From Parcubacteria group bacterium Greene0416_39 (GTDB lineage: Bacteria; Patescibacteriota; Minisyncoccia; Minisyncoccales; UBA10102), in assembly GCA_007375675.1 (NCBI GenBank), contig VMEU01000006.1:1-62220 (forward strand): 62,220 nucleotides of DNA, read 5' to 3'. The notes under the pieces are model-generated. The model was not told the origin of the DNA. It searched no databases and saw only the letters and a list, made by a program, of their open reading frames with translations. Positions within the stretch are counted from its first letter, which is position 1. Each line of letters begins with the position of its first letter. Both the position numbers and the translations under genes were made by a program. This document shows, in pieces, positions 8,806 through 18,698 of this stretch.

Positions 8806-9104
8806 ATTTACTCTGCCCCATTCTAAACCCCGCTCCACTTTTTTGCAAGAGAAACAGAATAACGTTACCCGTAAAAAGTGGGGCGGGGTAAACAAAAACA
8901 TGCCTTAAGTAAAGGCCTGCCTTGTTGTGTTAATCTCTGAAAGTTGTTCCTACCTCATCCTGCGAAACCTCGCAGGATAGGAGCCGACATATATAGGTTA
9001 TCGACTAACACCACACATTAGTGTGCAAATTTTACACACCAATAATGATCGACACTCAAAGAATGAAATGATCCACGCACAGCTTCCGCTACGCGTGCCT
9101 TGTT

Positions 9105-9947
9105 CATGTTTCTCCACGTCTTTCGACGGGCATGGACTATATCTTCATCCTGCATCTCTTTTGCAGGAGCCAACGTGTAGTCTCTACGGGGTCAAGAGTT
9201 TATATCGCAACGAAGGGTGGACAAATTTCCTGACAATGTTATTGAATTTTTCTTTCGATGCTTTCCCAAAATACAAACGGTATCCAGAATTATTCCACTG
9301 ATGCGTAGAATCCAATCCAAGGCTCTCCCTGAATATTTTCTGAACTACCTTAACTTGTTTGAGTGAAAGTCTCTGTACATTCAACAAAAGTCCATGATCT
9401 TTTCCATTTTGTCCTTTTAACTTTCCTCCATCATCCATAAACCAAACAGCTAACACAATGGGATGCCTTAAGAATATACCAAGATCTTTTGGTAGAATCT
9501 TTCTCCCACGTCTATAGAAAACTTTATGCCACCTTGTAAGCTCTGGGTGGCTTATGGTTCGAAATCTCCAAGAGCTTGTCTTTGCCTGGAATTTGGGTTT
9601 TGAGAAAACCCAGTTCTCAAAAACTTTATATTTCCACCATAAGTAAGCTTTCTGTCTCTCTCCATGTCCGATCTGAAGTCTCCAGTTTGTTTCCCATCCG
9701 TTGGGCAGCAAACACGCATCCCCCAATAAGGTTCCAAAAAGAACCCTCTCTTGGTATGGAGTGAACCGATTGAGATTTTCTCTAAAATCCCTAAGGGCTC
9801 TTGAATTTGTGTTAACTCTTCTTCCGACTTCCCTCGGTATTACCTTCATTCATTCATTTTATCACAAAATGAATAGGAGGGCTCCACCGATACAGTTAGA
9901 TTTTTCTACCCCTTCTCAAGGGTAGGTCGCAAAGTCCTCGTTGGACC
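9105..9947 (-). mobile_element. Group I intron in 16S at about E. coli 1498/1499
   Basis: Exon AAGUCGU | intron | AACAAGG; 5' exon U, intron 3' G; GAAGATATAGTCC and GACCCCGTAGAGACTA core motifs. Confidence 0.88.
9184..9849 (-). CDS. LAGLIDADG homing endonuclease (16S intron at 1498)
   Basis: 221 aa; LFGTLLGDACLL and LAVWFMDDGG motifs. Confidence 0.88.
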   Translation of the reverse strand: MKVIPREVGRRVNTNSRALRDFRENLNRFTPYQERVLFGTLLGDACLLPNGWETNWRLQIGHGERQKAYLWWKYKVFENWVFSKPKFQAKTSSWRFRTISHPELTRWHKVFYRRGRKILPKDLGIFLRHPIVLAVWFMDDGGKLKGQNGKDHGLLLNVQRLSLKQVKVVQKIFRESLGLDSTHQWNNSGYRLYFGKASKEKFNNIVRKFVHPSLRYKLLTP

Positions 9948-10032
9948 ACGACTTAGCCCCTCTCACCGAGCCCAGCTTATTTACCCTTGCGGGCACTTTC
10001 GGCTGTTCCCGGCTCGCTTGGCTTGACGGGCG

Positions 10033-10872
10033 AATATTTTCTACGAACTTAGAATTGACGTTCCCATCGCGCCTGCGGATTTCCCGCACGCGACGAGCTC
10101 TAGTGCATCTGCTGTTTTAAAGCATACAGATTTGCTAACCCTATTTTGGTCAAATGTTCTCCCTTCTTAATTCTTTTCATCAAATCGCAGAAAATTCTGA
10201 AGTCTTTCAGCTTAGATTTTAATCGCAATCGGTATCGCCTAAAGAAAGGAACGATAATTTTCTCCAAATCCTTTCTATTCGCTACCTCATAGCGATAGCA
10301 ATTCTGATGATTCTTTCGTTTATCCACTTGGAAGTAGACATTTCCACAGCGAAAGAACTCTTTAAGCTTATAGAGAATATCTTTATCCCTTTCAATAAGC
10401 TTAAGATAGAATCGAGGTTCAACTTTGACTCTTCTTTTTACTTGTGTTTGTATCTGAGGATTCTTCACGTACACCGTAAAGCTTCCTTCCCCATCTACAA
10501 GCCCAAGAATGTAATCAGGAGTTAACATAATTAGAGAAAGTCCTTCCCCTTGCGGGTACTATGACTTAGCTGACTTCTGACGCTGCGTAAGTTCATTATA
10601 TCTCACATCCTGTGAAATAACAACGTCAGATCTCCTCGGGTTACTCAGTACTCTATTCCAGGCATCCTAGATGGACTTTCATTCTAACCTTCCTCATCCT
10701 CACCGCCTGTAATGAGTCGGTCATCCATTGTTTTTCTAGGCTGTCTTTTGCCGCCAGGTCCTTCGCTTGCCATCTCGCGATGGCAAACTACCTTTTGGCT
10801 ACGTCCCGAAGGCGTACATCGGGAGTGCGGATTTGAACCGCACAGAATACTAAGCTGCCGAGCGCTTTTATT
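10033..10872 (-). mobile_element. Group II-like intron in 16S at about E. coli 1399/1400
   Basis: Exon GCACUCAC | intron | CGCCCGUC; GTGCGG motif 29 nt inside the intron; AGAAGTCAGCTAAGTCATAGTACCCGCAAGGGGAAGGACTT preceding the ORF resembles group II ORF-proximal sequence; no group I U/G splice rule; domain V not confidently identified. Confidence 0.6.
10100..10528 (-). CDS. LAGLIDADG endonuclease, single-motif type (16S intron at 1399)
   Basis: 142 aa starting TPDYILGLVDGEGSFTVYV. Confidence 0.85.
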   Translation of the reverse strand: MLTPDYILGLVDGEGSFTVYVKNPQIQTQVKRRVKVEPRFYLKLIERDKDILYKLKEFFRCGNVYFQVDKRKNHQNCYRYEVANRKDLEKIIVPFFRRYRLRLKSKLKDFRIFCDLMKRIKKGEHLTKIGLANLYALKQQMH

Positions 10873-11342
10873 GTGAGTGCAGGACCCAGGAACATATTCC
10901 GCGCCACATGGCTGATTGGCGCGTACTAGCGATTCCGACTTCATGAGGTCGAGTTTCAGACCTCAATCCGAACTGAGGAATAGTTTAAGGGATTAGCTCC
11001 GCGTTGCCGCCTTGCAACCCTCTGTCTATTCCATTGTAACATGTGTGCCGCCCAGGATATCAAAGGGCCACGCTGACTTGGCGTCATCCCCGCCTTCCTC
11101 TTGGTTGTCCCAAGCAGTTCTCTGTGACACATAAAACACAGAGTAGGGGTTGCGCATGTTGCCCGATTTAACGGAGCGCCTCAAGGTACATGCTGACGAC
11201 AGCCGTGCAGCACCTGGACTAATGTCCTTGTGGGTGGCCCCGACTTTCGTCGGGGTTTCATTAGTCTGTCAAACCCTGGTAAGGTTCTTCGGTTGTTGAC
11301 GAATTAAGCCACATGTTCCACCGCTTGTGTGGGTCCCCGCCT

Positions 11343-11374
<32 letters not shown>

Positions 11375-11470
11375 TCCCAGGCGGGATGCTTAACGCGTTA
11401 GCTTCGCCACGTGAAGGGTCGACACTTCACATAGCCAGCATCCAATGTTTAGGGCGTGGACTACAAGGGT

Positions 11471-12449
11471 CATCTTGTAGAATTTTTACTATCCGTGTTG
11501 CCACGGAGATCGGACTATATCACTTTCTGAAATCGCTTATACCTTGATTTTTTCTCTGCAAGATATTTTTCTATCACGTCACGAGAAAACGATGTTTTCT
11601 CGACGACTTCAGAAATCCAGCGTTCTTGTAATTGGGAATCTTTGTAAAGAAGAATAACTTTGGGTAGTATACTTGCCACTGGAACATACGGTAGAATGAT
11701 GCGTAAGAACTTTTTGAGTTCTTCGCTCGAACGGATCCATAATCGGTAATACTCACGCTTTGTCCCGTCACGCTCTCGAACAATCTTCGCAATCGCGACT
11801 TTAACTTTCCAGACCTTCTGCAGGTACTGTGCTAAAATCTTTTGGTCTTCGAGCAGAAACGGGTCCGTGCAAAACACTCCGCGTTTTCCATTACCAATCA
11901 ACGAACCATCATCAAGCCACCACACCGCCAACGAAAGCGGTGTCAGCTGGTTAAGCCATTTTCGCTTAATGACTAAGCGATTATGCTTATGGGTCAGCTG
12001 GTATAATTCACTAAGTTGCTCTAGTGCTAGGCTCTGATATCGCAACATTTCTCCACCATAGCCATTCGGTTCTTGCTTCCACCAGCATTTTTCTCCGGAA
12101 ATCTCTTTCAACTGTTCAACTTTCCAGAAGAAATAATCCTGTTGGAGAACCGAGTGACGAAAAGAAAAACGTGCGTTCTTGTAGGGTTTTTGGATCCTTA
12201 AAGATCCGTCACCAAGCAAAGAACCCAGCATAACTTCTTTACATCGATCCGACAAAAATGAATGCTTTGTATTCATTTTCTATCTTCTTACTTACATAGT
12301 CTCTACGGGGTCAATACCTCTATCGAGGCTGACTTCCCTCGGGATTGTCCGTTCGACTGAACGGAGTTCCCCGATATAGCTAGATGCGCACTCCGATGTT
12401 GCCACCGAAGGGGACACCATTCGTCTCGTTTCATACGAGACAAGGATTT
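11471..12449 (-). mobile_element. Group I intron in 16S 790 loop (between U793 and A794)
   Basis: Exon GGATTAGAT | intron | ACCCTTGTAGTCC; U/G rule; GATATAGTCCGATCTCC and GACCCCGTAGAGACTA core motifs. Confidence 0.9.
11515..12276 (-). CDS. LAGLIDADG homing endonuclease (16S intron at 793)
   Basis: 253 aa; VMLGSLLGDGSLRIQ and LAVWWLDDGS motifs. Confidence 0.87.
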   Translation of the reverse strand: MNTKHSFLSDRCKEVMLGSLLGDGSLRIQKPYKNARFSFRHSVLQQDYFFWKVEQLKEISGEKCWWKQEPNGYGGEMLRYQSLALEQLSELYQLTHKHNRLVIKRKWLNQLTPLSLAVWWLDDGSLIGNGKRGVFCTDPFLLEDQKILAQYLQKVWKVKVAIAKIVRERDGTKREYYRLWIRSSEELKKFLRIILPYVPVASILPKVILLYKDSQLQERWISEVVEKTSFSRDVIEKYLAEKKSRYKRFQKVI

Positions 12450-13188
12450 ATCTAATCCTTTTTGCTCCCCACGCTTTCGTCCCTCACCGTCAGGGTTGCC
12501 CCAGCTGAATGCTTTCGCCTTTGGTGTTCTTCTCGATATCAACGGATTTCACCCCTCCACCGAGAATTCCATCAGCCTCTAACACCCTCTAGCCCGCCAG
12601 TTTTCCCTGCAGTTCCAAGGTTGAGCCCTGGACATTTAACAAGAAACTTGGCGGGCCGGCTACGGACGCTTTACGCCCAGTAAATCCGGATAACGCTTGG
12701 AGGCTCTGTTTTACCGCTACTGCTGGCACAGAGTTAGTCCCTCCTTATTCTCAGGGTACCTTCTTCCCTCGATTGCTCTCGGGATTATTCCCCTGCAAAA
12801 GTGGTTTACAACCCGAAGGCCTTCATCCCACACGCGGTGTCGCTGGATCAGGGTTTCCCCCATTGTCCAATATTCTCGGCTGCTGCCTCCCGTAGGAGTA
12901 TGGCCCGTATCTCAATGCCATCGTTGGGGAACGCGCTCTCACGCCCCCTACCCGTCATAGCCTTGGTAGGCTTTTACCCTGCCAACTAGCTGATAGGACG
13001 CAGACCGCTCCCAAAGTGGATTACTCCTTTACCCTTCGATTGCTCTCAGGGACCATCGGGAATTAGCTCCGCTTTCGCGGAGTTATGCCCGTCTTTGGGG
13101 TACGTATCTACGTGTTACTAACTCGTTTGCCGCTGCTCCCTCGGTCTTGCGACCTCGGGAACCGCTTGACTTGCATGCCTTATCCACA

Positions 13189-13224
<36 letters not shown>

Positions 13225-13309
13225 TGGCTAAACTTGAGAGTAGGAACAACTCTCAGAAATCAACTGTATTCAATTGACAATGTCCTACCCCCGCGGAAAA
13301 AGTCATTCA

Positions 13310-13392
13310 ACCCCGCACCACTTTGACCTGAATTTTCACGATTAACCATATTGTTTGGTCTTTCGTTGAATGAAAGACAAAGTGGTGCTGGG
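13310..13392. repeat. Palindromic repeat family B, copy in 16S leader
   Basis: ACCCCGCACCACTTTGACCTGAATTTTCACG...GAAAGACAAAGTGGTGCTGGGT. Confidence 0.85.
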
Positions 13393-13528
13393 TCAAAACA
13401 ACTCCCGAAGATATTCGCAAAGAATACCTTCGGGAATCGTCTTATTCAACAAATTGTACTGAAAAAAGTTTCTGTTTTTCTCTGAGGGTATAATACTCTC
13501 GCACCAATCCCCTGTCAAGACATAGCTG

Positions 13529-13600
13529 AGCCTGAGGTCGGATTCGAACCGACAACCTACTCTTTACAAAAGAGTTGCTCTGCCGTTGAGCTACTCAGGC
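13529..13600 (-). tRNA. tRNA-Thr(TGT)
   Basis: GCCTGAGTAGCTCAACGGCAGAGCAACTCTTTTGTAAAGAGTAGGTTGTCGGTTCGAATCCGACCTCAGGCT. Confidence 0.96.
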
Positions 13601-13605
13601 AGACA

Positions 13606-13920
13606 TTATCCTTTTTTCTTGAGCTTATTCCAATAGTTTGAAGAGAACCTGCCGTTTTTTTCTTGCGACTTCTTGCGCAACGACACTAACCAGTCACTGG
13701 TTTTTGCCTCTGCTTTCATAGAAAAGATTCTCGCCTTTGAAACAAGCTTCTGGAGAAAAATCTCAGGCGAACTCAAGAGTTTTGAAACTTTAAACTCTGC
13801 CAATCCTCCTTTCTTTTTTATAGGAACTGCAAGAATCAAGGGAAGTTTTTTTCTTGTCATGTATGCCAATCCTGCAAAACTCCCAAGAAAAAGAACGATG
13901 GCAATAAGAGTTGGAACCAT
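13606..13920 (-). CDS. Hypothetical single-TM protein
   Basis: ORF 104 aa with N-terminal TM helix, compact with tsf. Confidence 0.55.
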   Translation of the reverse strand: MVPTLIAIVLFLGSFAGLAYMTRKKLPLILAVPIKKKGGLAEFKVSKLLSSPEIFLQKLVSKARIFSMKAEAKTSDWLVSLRKKSQEKNGRFSSNYWNKLKKKG

Positions 13921-13922
13921 TG

Positions 13923-14372
13923 TTAGATCTCAAGGCGTGAGAATTGTTTTACTACAATATTCTCTCCAAGCCTTGCGATATACGTATTGACAAGATCACG
14001 AACCTGGTAAGAAGGATCTTTTACATAAGGCTGAGACAAAAACTCTTCTGTATTTTGCGGGTTCATAGAAGCAACCTGCAAAGCAAGTTCATGGCACAAA
14101 ACCTTAAACTCTGGCGATCTTGCCACAAAATCCGTTTCGCACCGCACGTCAACCAACGCTCCCAGTTTTCCTGTAGAGTGGAGGTACGAGGCCACCACGC
14201 CTTCTCCAACCTCTCTCGCTTGTTTCTTTTCAGCAACTTCTTTCCCCCACTTCTTAAGCAACTCTCTTGCCTTTTCACTATTCCCTTCTGCTTCTTCTAA
14301 AGCTTTCTTGCACTCTGAAATAGAAATTCCGGTTGCCTCTCTCAGTTCTTTTATTTGATCAATTGTTGCCAT
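13923..14372 (-). CDS. tsf: Elongation factor Ts (short form)
   Basis: IKELREATGISISECKKALEEAEGN...DVRCETDFVARSPEF. Confidence 0.95.
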   Translation of the reverse strand: MATIDQIKELREATGISISECKKALEEAEGNSEKARELLKKWGKEVAEKKQAREVGEGVVASYLHSTGKLGALVDVRCETDFVARSPEFKVLCHELALQVASMNPQNTEEFLSQPYVKDPSYQVRDLVNTYIARLGENIVVKQFSRLEI

Positions 14373-15081
14373 TGGCAGTCGTAATTTTTTCTTTGAGCTT
14401 TAAAAGGATATATGCAATGGAACTGGCAGCGTCGTCGTTGGCTGGAATTAGGAAGTCAAGGAGCGAAGGGTCGCAGTTGGTGTCGCAGACTGCAAACGTG
14501 AGAATCTTTTTTTTCTTTGCTTCTTTTACTGCAAGCTCGTTTTCGTCAAGGTCGCACACGAACACAGCGTCAGGAAGCTTCATAAGATTTCTTATCCCTC
14601 CAAATTTCACTTCAAGACCCTTCCTCTCTTCTTCGAGTTTTGCCTGCTCCTTTTTTGTGTACTTTGCAATGTCGCCAGACTCTTTCATCTTTTCTATCTC
14701 CAGGAGCCGCTGAATCCTTTTTGAAATGCCTTCAAAGTTGGTTAAGGTGCCTCCAATCCAACGCTCGCAAATGTATGGAAGACCAAGTACTTTTGCAGTT
14801 TCCATAACCTGGCTTTTTATCTGAATCTTTGTTCCAACAAAAAGGATATTCTTGCCTTCCTGTTTGAGTTTTACCAGAGCTTCAAGCGCTTCTGCAAGTT
14901 TTTCCTTGGTCTTTTCAAGGTCAATAATATGAACGGTGTTTTTCACCCCTCCAATAAAAGGCTTCATCTTTGGGTGAGTCTTGGATGTTTTATGCCCAAA
15001 GTGAAGACCCGCTGCCATCATCTCTTCAATGACAGGGTCTTTCTGTATTTCTAGTTTTGCTTCAATAACTTCTTGTGCCAT
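14359..15081 (-). CDS. rpsB: 30S ribosomal protein S2
   Basis: GLHFGHKTSKTHPKMKPFI...IHIIDLEKT...PYICERWIGGTLTNF; start re-set to MAQEVIEAK. Confidence 0.96.
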   Translation of the reverse strand: MAQEVIEAKLEIQKDPVIEEMMAAGLHFGHKTSKTHPKMKPFIGGVKNTVHIIDLEKTKEKLAEALEALVKLKQEGKNILFVGTKIQIKSQVMETAKVLGLPYICERWIGGTLTNFEGISKRIQRLLEIEKMKESGDIAKYTKKEQAKLEEERKGLEVKFGGIRNLMKLPDAVFVCDLDENELAVKEAKKKKILTFAVCDTNCDPSLLDFLIPANDDAASSIAYILLKLKEKITTANGNN

Positions 15082-15161
15082 ACATACCCTTGTACCACAG
15101 AGAACAAAGGATATCAAGAGGAGGGGTTGATTTTTTTCTTAAGATATGATAAAGAAAAACT

Positions 15162-15374
15162 ATGAAAAAAGACATTCACCCAACGTACTACCCAAAAGCG
15201 AAGGTTTCTTGCGCGTGCACAAATACGTTCACCATAGGAGGCACAAAAGAATCCTACGATATTGACATTTGTTCCTCATGCCACCCTTTTTATACAAACA
15301 AGGAGAAAATCCTTGATACGTTAGGCCAGGTGCAAAAGTTTAGAAAACGCTTGAGCCAGAAGAAGGCAAAATAG
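15162..15374 (+). CDS. rpmE: 50S ribosomal protein L31
   Basis: MKKDIHPTYYPKAKVSCACTNTFTIGGTKESYDIDICSSCHPFYTNKEK. Confidence 0.95.
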   Translation: MKKDIHPTYYPKAKVSCACTNTFTIGGTKESYDIDICSSCHPFYTNKEKILDTLGQVQKFRKRLSQKKAK

Positions 15375-16424
15375 ATGCCAGATCTCAAAGCCCTCAAAGA
15401 GGAGTATGCGACGGTCCTGGAAGAACTCATGAATCCTGAGTTGATTGCAAATTGGGAAAAATTCCAGGAGTTTTCCAAAAGGAAGAACAACTTAGAAAAG
15501 ATTCTCAAAAAGACAGAGGAGCTTGAAGAGCTCACGAATCAAATTGAAGAAAACGAGGGAATCCTCTCCTCTCAAGAAGACAAAGAACTTGCAGTATTGG
15601 CCCAGCAAGAACTTGTCGTGCAAAGAGAAAAAATAAAGGGCATAGAAAAGGAACTCCAAGAACTTACGAAAAAAGGCGCGGAACAGTTCCCTGCTGCTCT
15701 TGTTATGGAAATACGGGCCGGAACAGGAGGAGAAGAGGCAGCGCTCTTTGCGAAAGACTTGCATGAAATGTATGTAAAATATGCGATCTCTAAAGGCTGG
15801 AGCTCAAGGGTTCTCAACCTAAATGAAACAGATATTGCTGGACTAAAAGAAGTGTCTTTAGAAATTGAAGGGGAAGACGCATTTGAAAAATTACGGTTTG
15901 AGGGAGGCGTGCATAGAGTGCAAAGAATCCCTGTCACAGAAAAAGCAGGGAGGGTTCATACTTCCACAGCCTCTTTGGCAATACTCCCAAAGCCAAAGTA
16001 CGAGGAACTTCAAATAAGCCCAAACGACATTCTCCTTGAGTTCTACAATTCTTCGGGCCCTGGAGGCCAGAACGTAAACAAAAGAAAAACTGCTGTGCGC
16101 GTCACGTATCTCCCAACAAAACTTGTCGTTACCTCCCAAACCTCAAGGAGCCAAGAGAAAAACAAGGAGTTTGCTATGGCACTTCTTTCAGCAAAACTTT
16201 TGGAACAGAAAGAAAAAACAGAAGAAAAAGAATTCTCAAAGGAGCGCAAAGCGCAGATTGGCTGGGCAAAGAGAGCAGAAAAAATCCGCACGTACAACTT
16301 CCCTCAAGATAGGTTAACAGACCACCGCATTGAGAAAAGTTGGCACGGCTTAGAGAAAATCTTATCCGGAAACCTTGATCCAGTTATTGGGGCGCTTCAA
16401 GAATTCCAAAACTCTCAAAAATAA
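15375..16424 (+). CDS. prfA: Peptide chain release factor 1
   Basis: GGQ-containing SSGPGGQNVNKRKTAVRVTYLPT; RF1 family. Confidence 0.95.
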   Translation: MPDLKALKEEYATVLEELMNPELIANWEKFQEFSKRKNNLEKILKKTEELEELTNQIEENEGILSSQEDKELAVLAQQELVVQREKIKGIEKELQELTKKGAEQFPAALVMEIRAGTGGEEAALFAKDLHEMYVKYAISKGWSSRVLNLNETDIAGLKEVSLEIEGEDAFEKLRFEGGVHRVQRIPVTEKAGRVHTSTASLAILPKPKYEELQISPNDILLEFYNSSGPGGQNVNKRKTAVRVTYLPTKLVVTSQTSRSQEKNKEFAMALLSAKLLEQKEKTEEKEFSKERKAQIGWAKRAEKIRTYNFPQDRLTDHRIEKSWHGLEKILSGNLDPVIGALQEFQNSQK

Positions 16425-16550
16425 ACTATCGTATTAATCCTGCTATAGCAGTAATAATACGACAGCTTGTTTGTCTCTGTCCGAAGTAGGACTTCGGACA
16501 GATATCATTGATTACTGAAGAAACTTAGTTTCTCGGTTGATCTCGCTTCA

Positions 16551-17963
16551 TTAGCGATCGCTTACCAAGCGAGATATACCGTTTACTACAATTTTCAATG
16601 TAGATTGGGTTGAAGAAAGAGAACCGTTGAGGGCTTTGATGTCTTCCTCATAGTTGGCGGCAATGCGCATCACAGAGTCTCCGTAGAAGCGGTAGCGGGT
16701 CTTTGAAGAACCTGAAAAGTAAATGAGGGCGGATTTCCACTCTGCGTTATATGTTTGCTTTGCCGCGCCAAAATCTGAAAGATAGAGGCCAGCAGCCATA
16801 AACGCGTCTTTAATGTCCCACGGGTTAGCCGGCCTTCCGAGGATCGCTGAAAGACGCGAGCGATACGCCTTCCACGTAGAAGGAATAAATTGGGCAGGTC
16901 CCATTGCTCCTCCATACCCTCCAACGCTTGGAACTGGGCAGGAAACAGGCGTGTTCAAGGGATCTCTCCCAAGTTCCTGCACAATCTCAAGAAACGGCTT
17001 GACGTCTCGGGAAGGTTTCATTACGTTTTTCACAAAAGCTGCCGAAATTACTCTCGTTCCGCTTCCTGTCTGAATATCCTTGAGAAAACACTGGCCCACG
17101 TTTTTCCCAAGGTTTGACTCTTGCGTGATCACGGCAAGCAAGAAGGCGGGCCGAACTCCGGTTTGGAGAGATACCGCATTTGCAATAGCAAGCGCTTCTC
17201 CAAAAGTTGGGGCTTCAGGCACTCCTATTAATTCAAAGATGCGCGACCTAATCTCTTGCGCGCGCTTCTTTTTATCCTGCAGAAGCTTCTGGTACTCAGA
17301 CTCTTTGCCTTTGGTAGTTTCTAAAAGTCCTTGTGCCTGGCCTTGGAGGTTTTGGCTTTCCTGCTTTTGGAGAATTTGGATGCGCCTAAAGTTTTCTTCT
17401 TCGGTTTTTTCAGTTGCAAGGGCGCCTTTCTGGTTCTCAAGGTACTGCGTGAGACTTGTTAAATCTTCAAGAAGTTCCTGATTTTTTGCCGTCAAAGCCT
17501 GGAGCGCGGCAATGTTGGAGAAGAAGTCAGAAAGCGTTGCGCCAGTCAGTATGATCTCTGGCGTGCCTTTCTGATCTTCCTCCCAAATACGCCTGAGTGT
17601 TTCTGCCATTTGTCTCCTTTTCTTCTGAATGTCTTCGTTGGTCTTGATAATGGACCCTTCGGTATCTGCAATCTGGGAAGTAAGGTCTTTGAGAATCTTG
17701 GTGCTTTTCTCAATCTCAAGATTGGTCTTTTGAATTTTGCTTTGGAGAACCTTAACCTGATTTTGCAGCGTCTGTTTTTGCTGCTTGGTTTTCGTAATAT
17801 CCCCTTCAATACTCTGAATCTCTTTTTCTAAAGCTTGCAGCTCTTGTTCAAGCTGGGTTCGTTCCTCAAGAGGAGTCTGCGCCAAAGCGTCATTCCACAC
17901 CAAAAACAGCACAAGCAAGCACGCTTGCGTCACCATCAAAAGTTTATTCCGTAATCCACGCAT
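16551..17963 (-). CDS. Coiled-coil secreted protein with lytic transglycosylase-like C-terminal domain
   Basis: Signal peptide, long coiled coil, then AVITQESNLGKN...GYGGAMGPAQFIPSTW. Confidence 0.82.
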   Translation of the reverse strand: MRGLRNKLLMVTQACLLVLFLVWNDALAQTPLEERTQLEQELQALEKEIQSIEGDITKTKQQKQTLQNQVKVLQSKIQKTNLEIEKSTKILKDLTSQIADTEGSIIKTNEDIQKKRRQMAETLRRIWEEDQKGTPEIILTGATLSDFFSNIAALQALTAKNQELLEDLTSLTQYLENQKGALATEKTEEENFRRIQILQKQESQNLQGQAQGLLETTKGKESEYQKLLQDKKKRAQEIRSRIFELIGVPEAPTFGEALAIANAVSLQTGVRPAFLLAVITQESNLGKNVGQCFLKDIQTGSGTRVISAAFVKNVMKPSRDVKPFLEIVQELGRDPLNTPVSCPVPSVGGYGGAMGPAQFIPSTWKAYRSRLSAILGRPANPWDIKDAFMAAGLYLSDFGAAKQTYNAEWKSALIYFSGSSKTRYRFYGDSVMRIAANYEEDIKALNGSLSSTQSTLKIVVNGISRLVSDR

Positions 17964-17964
17964 T

Positions 17965-18028
17965 TTGTATATAGTATTTAGTATGCAGTATTTAGGGATC
18001 CCTAAATACTAAATACCAGACACTAAAT
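17965..18028. repeat. TTTAGTATTTAGTAT family repeat with central palindrome
   Basis: GTATTTAGTATGCAGTATTTAGGGATCCCTAAATACTAAATACCAGACACTAAATAC. Confidence 0.8.
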
Positions 18029-18029
18029 A

Positions 18030-18680
18030 CTATTTTTTTGGCTGCTCTGCAGCTTCTTCTTTCTTTGGTTTTTCTACCTTTGCGACATCTTCAACTTTCT
18101 CTTCCACTGGTTTTGCTAATTCTTCTTCCACTTTTTCTGGAGGCACCACTTGGGCAACAATGTCTTCGGGCTTAGCAAGAATCTCAACTCCTTCTCCTTG
18201 GAACAAATCTTTCACGAGAATCTTGTGTTCAAACGTTGTGAGGCCTACAACCTGAACTTTTATCTCATGGGGCAAGTTCTGAGGAAAGGCGCGCACCTGA
18301 ACCTCTTGGATGTTTTTAATGAGCGTGCCTCCAAAGTCTTTCACGGCGGGAGCCTCTCCTTCAAACACAATAGGTATGGTTACTTCAATTTTTTTGTCTA
18401 GGGGCGGCTGGTAAAAATCAACATGGATAACCTTGCTTGAAACAGGATCGCGCTGAACTTCACGAATAAGCACGGGAATTGTTTTCTCTTCTGTTCCTAA
18501 ATTCAAAAGCGAAGAGGAGCCTACTTCCTGATACACCTTTTCAAATTCCTTTTCCCCAACACTCAAAGAAAGAGTGCTCAGGACCGGCCCGTACAGTACG
18601 GCCGGGATAGAACCGGCCTTTCTCATAGTTCCTGTTTTTCTTCCCCGTTCAGTTCGGGGAGCTGTAGAAAGTTTCAGCAT
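18030..18680 (-). CDS. rplY: 50S ribosomal protein L25/CTC
   Basis: GSIPAVLYGPV...IHVDFYQ; L25 plus TL5-like domain. Confidence 0.9.
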   Translation of the reverse strand: MLKLSTAPRTERGRKTGTMRKAGSIPAVLYGPVLSTLSLSVGEKEFEKVYQEVGSSSLLNLGTEEKTIPVLIREVQRDPVSSKVIHVDFYQPPLDKKIEVTIPIVFEGEAPAVKDFGGTLIKNIQEVQVRAFPQNLPHEIKVQVVGLTTFEHKILVKDLFQGEGVEILAKPEDIVAQVVPPEKVEEELAKPVEEKVEDVAKVEKPKKEEAAEQPKK

Positions 18681-18698
18681 ATAACCCTTTCCATACTC

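Noticed and set aside
8892-8935. CAACAAGGCAGGCCTTTACTTAAGGC (minus) considered as the true 16S 3' end
   Set aside because: Resembles AACAAGG but cannot form h45, and lies outside the processing stem; the copy at 9062-9104 forms a perfect h45 with GGAA tetraloop.
12303-12989. ORFs across 16S (12303-12542, 12462-12683, 12697-12960)
   Set aside because: Chance ORFs in 16S exons.
13923-14372. Short EF-Ts (149 aa) considered as truncated pseudogene
   Set aside because: Start, TDFVAR motif and overlap with rpsB are normal; short EF-Ts forms are plausible in reduced genomes.
18584-18605. Palindrome CCGGCCCGTACAGTACGGCCGG in rplY, initially grouped with the GTACAGNNCTGTAC family
   Set aside because: It encodes the conserved L25 IPAVLYG motif, so it is native coding sequence rather than an insert.
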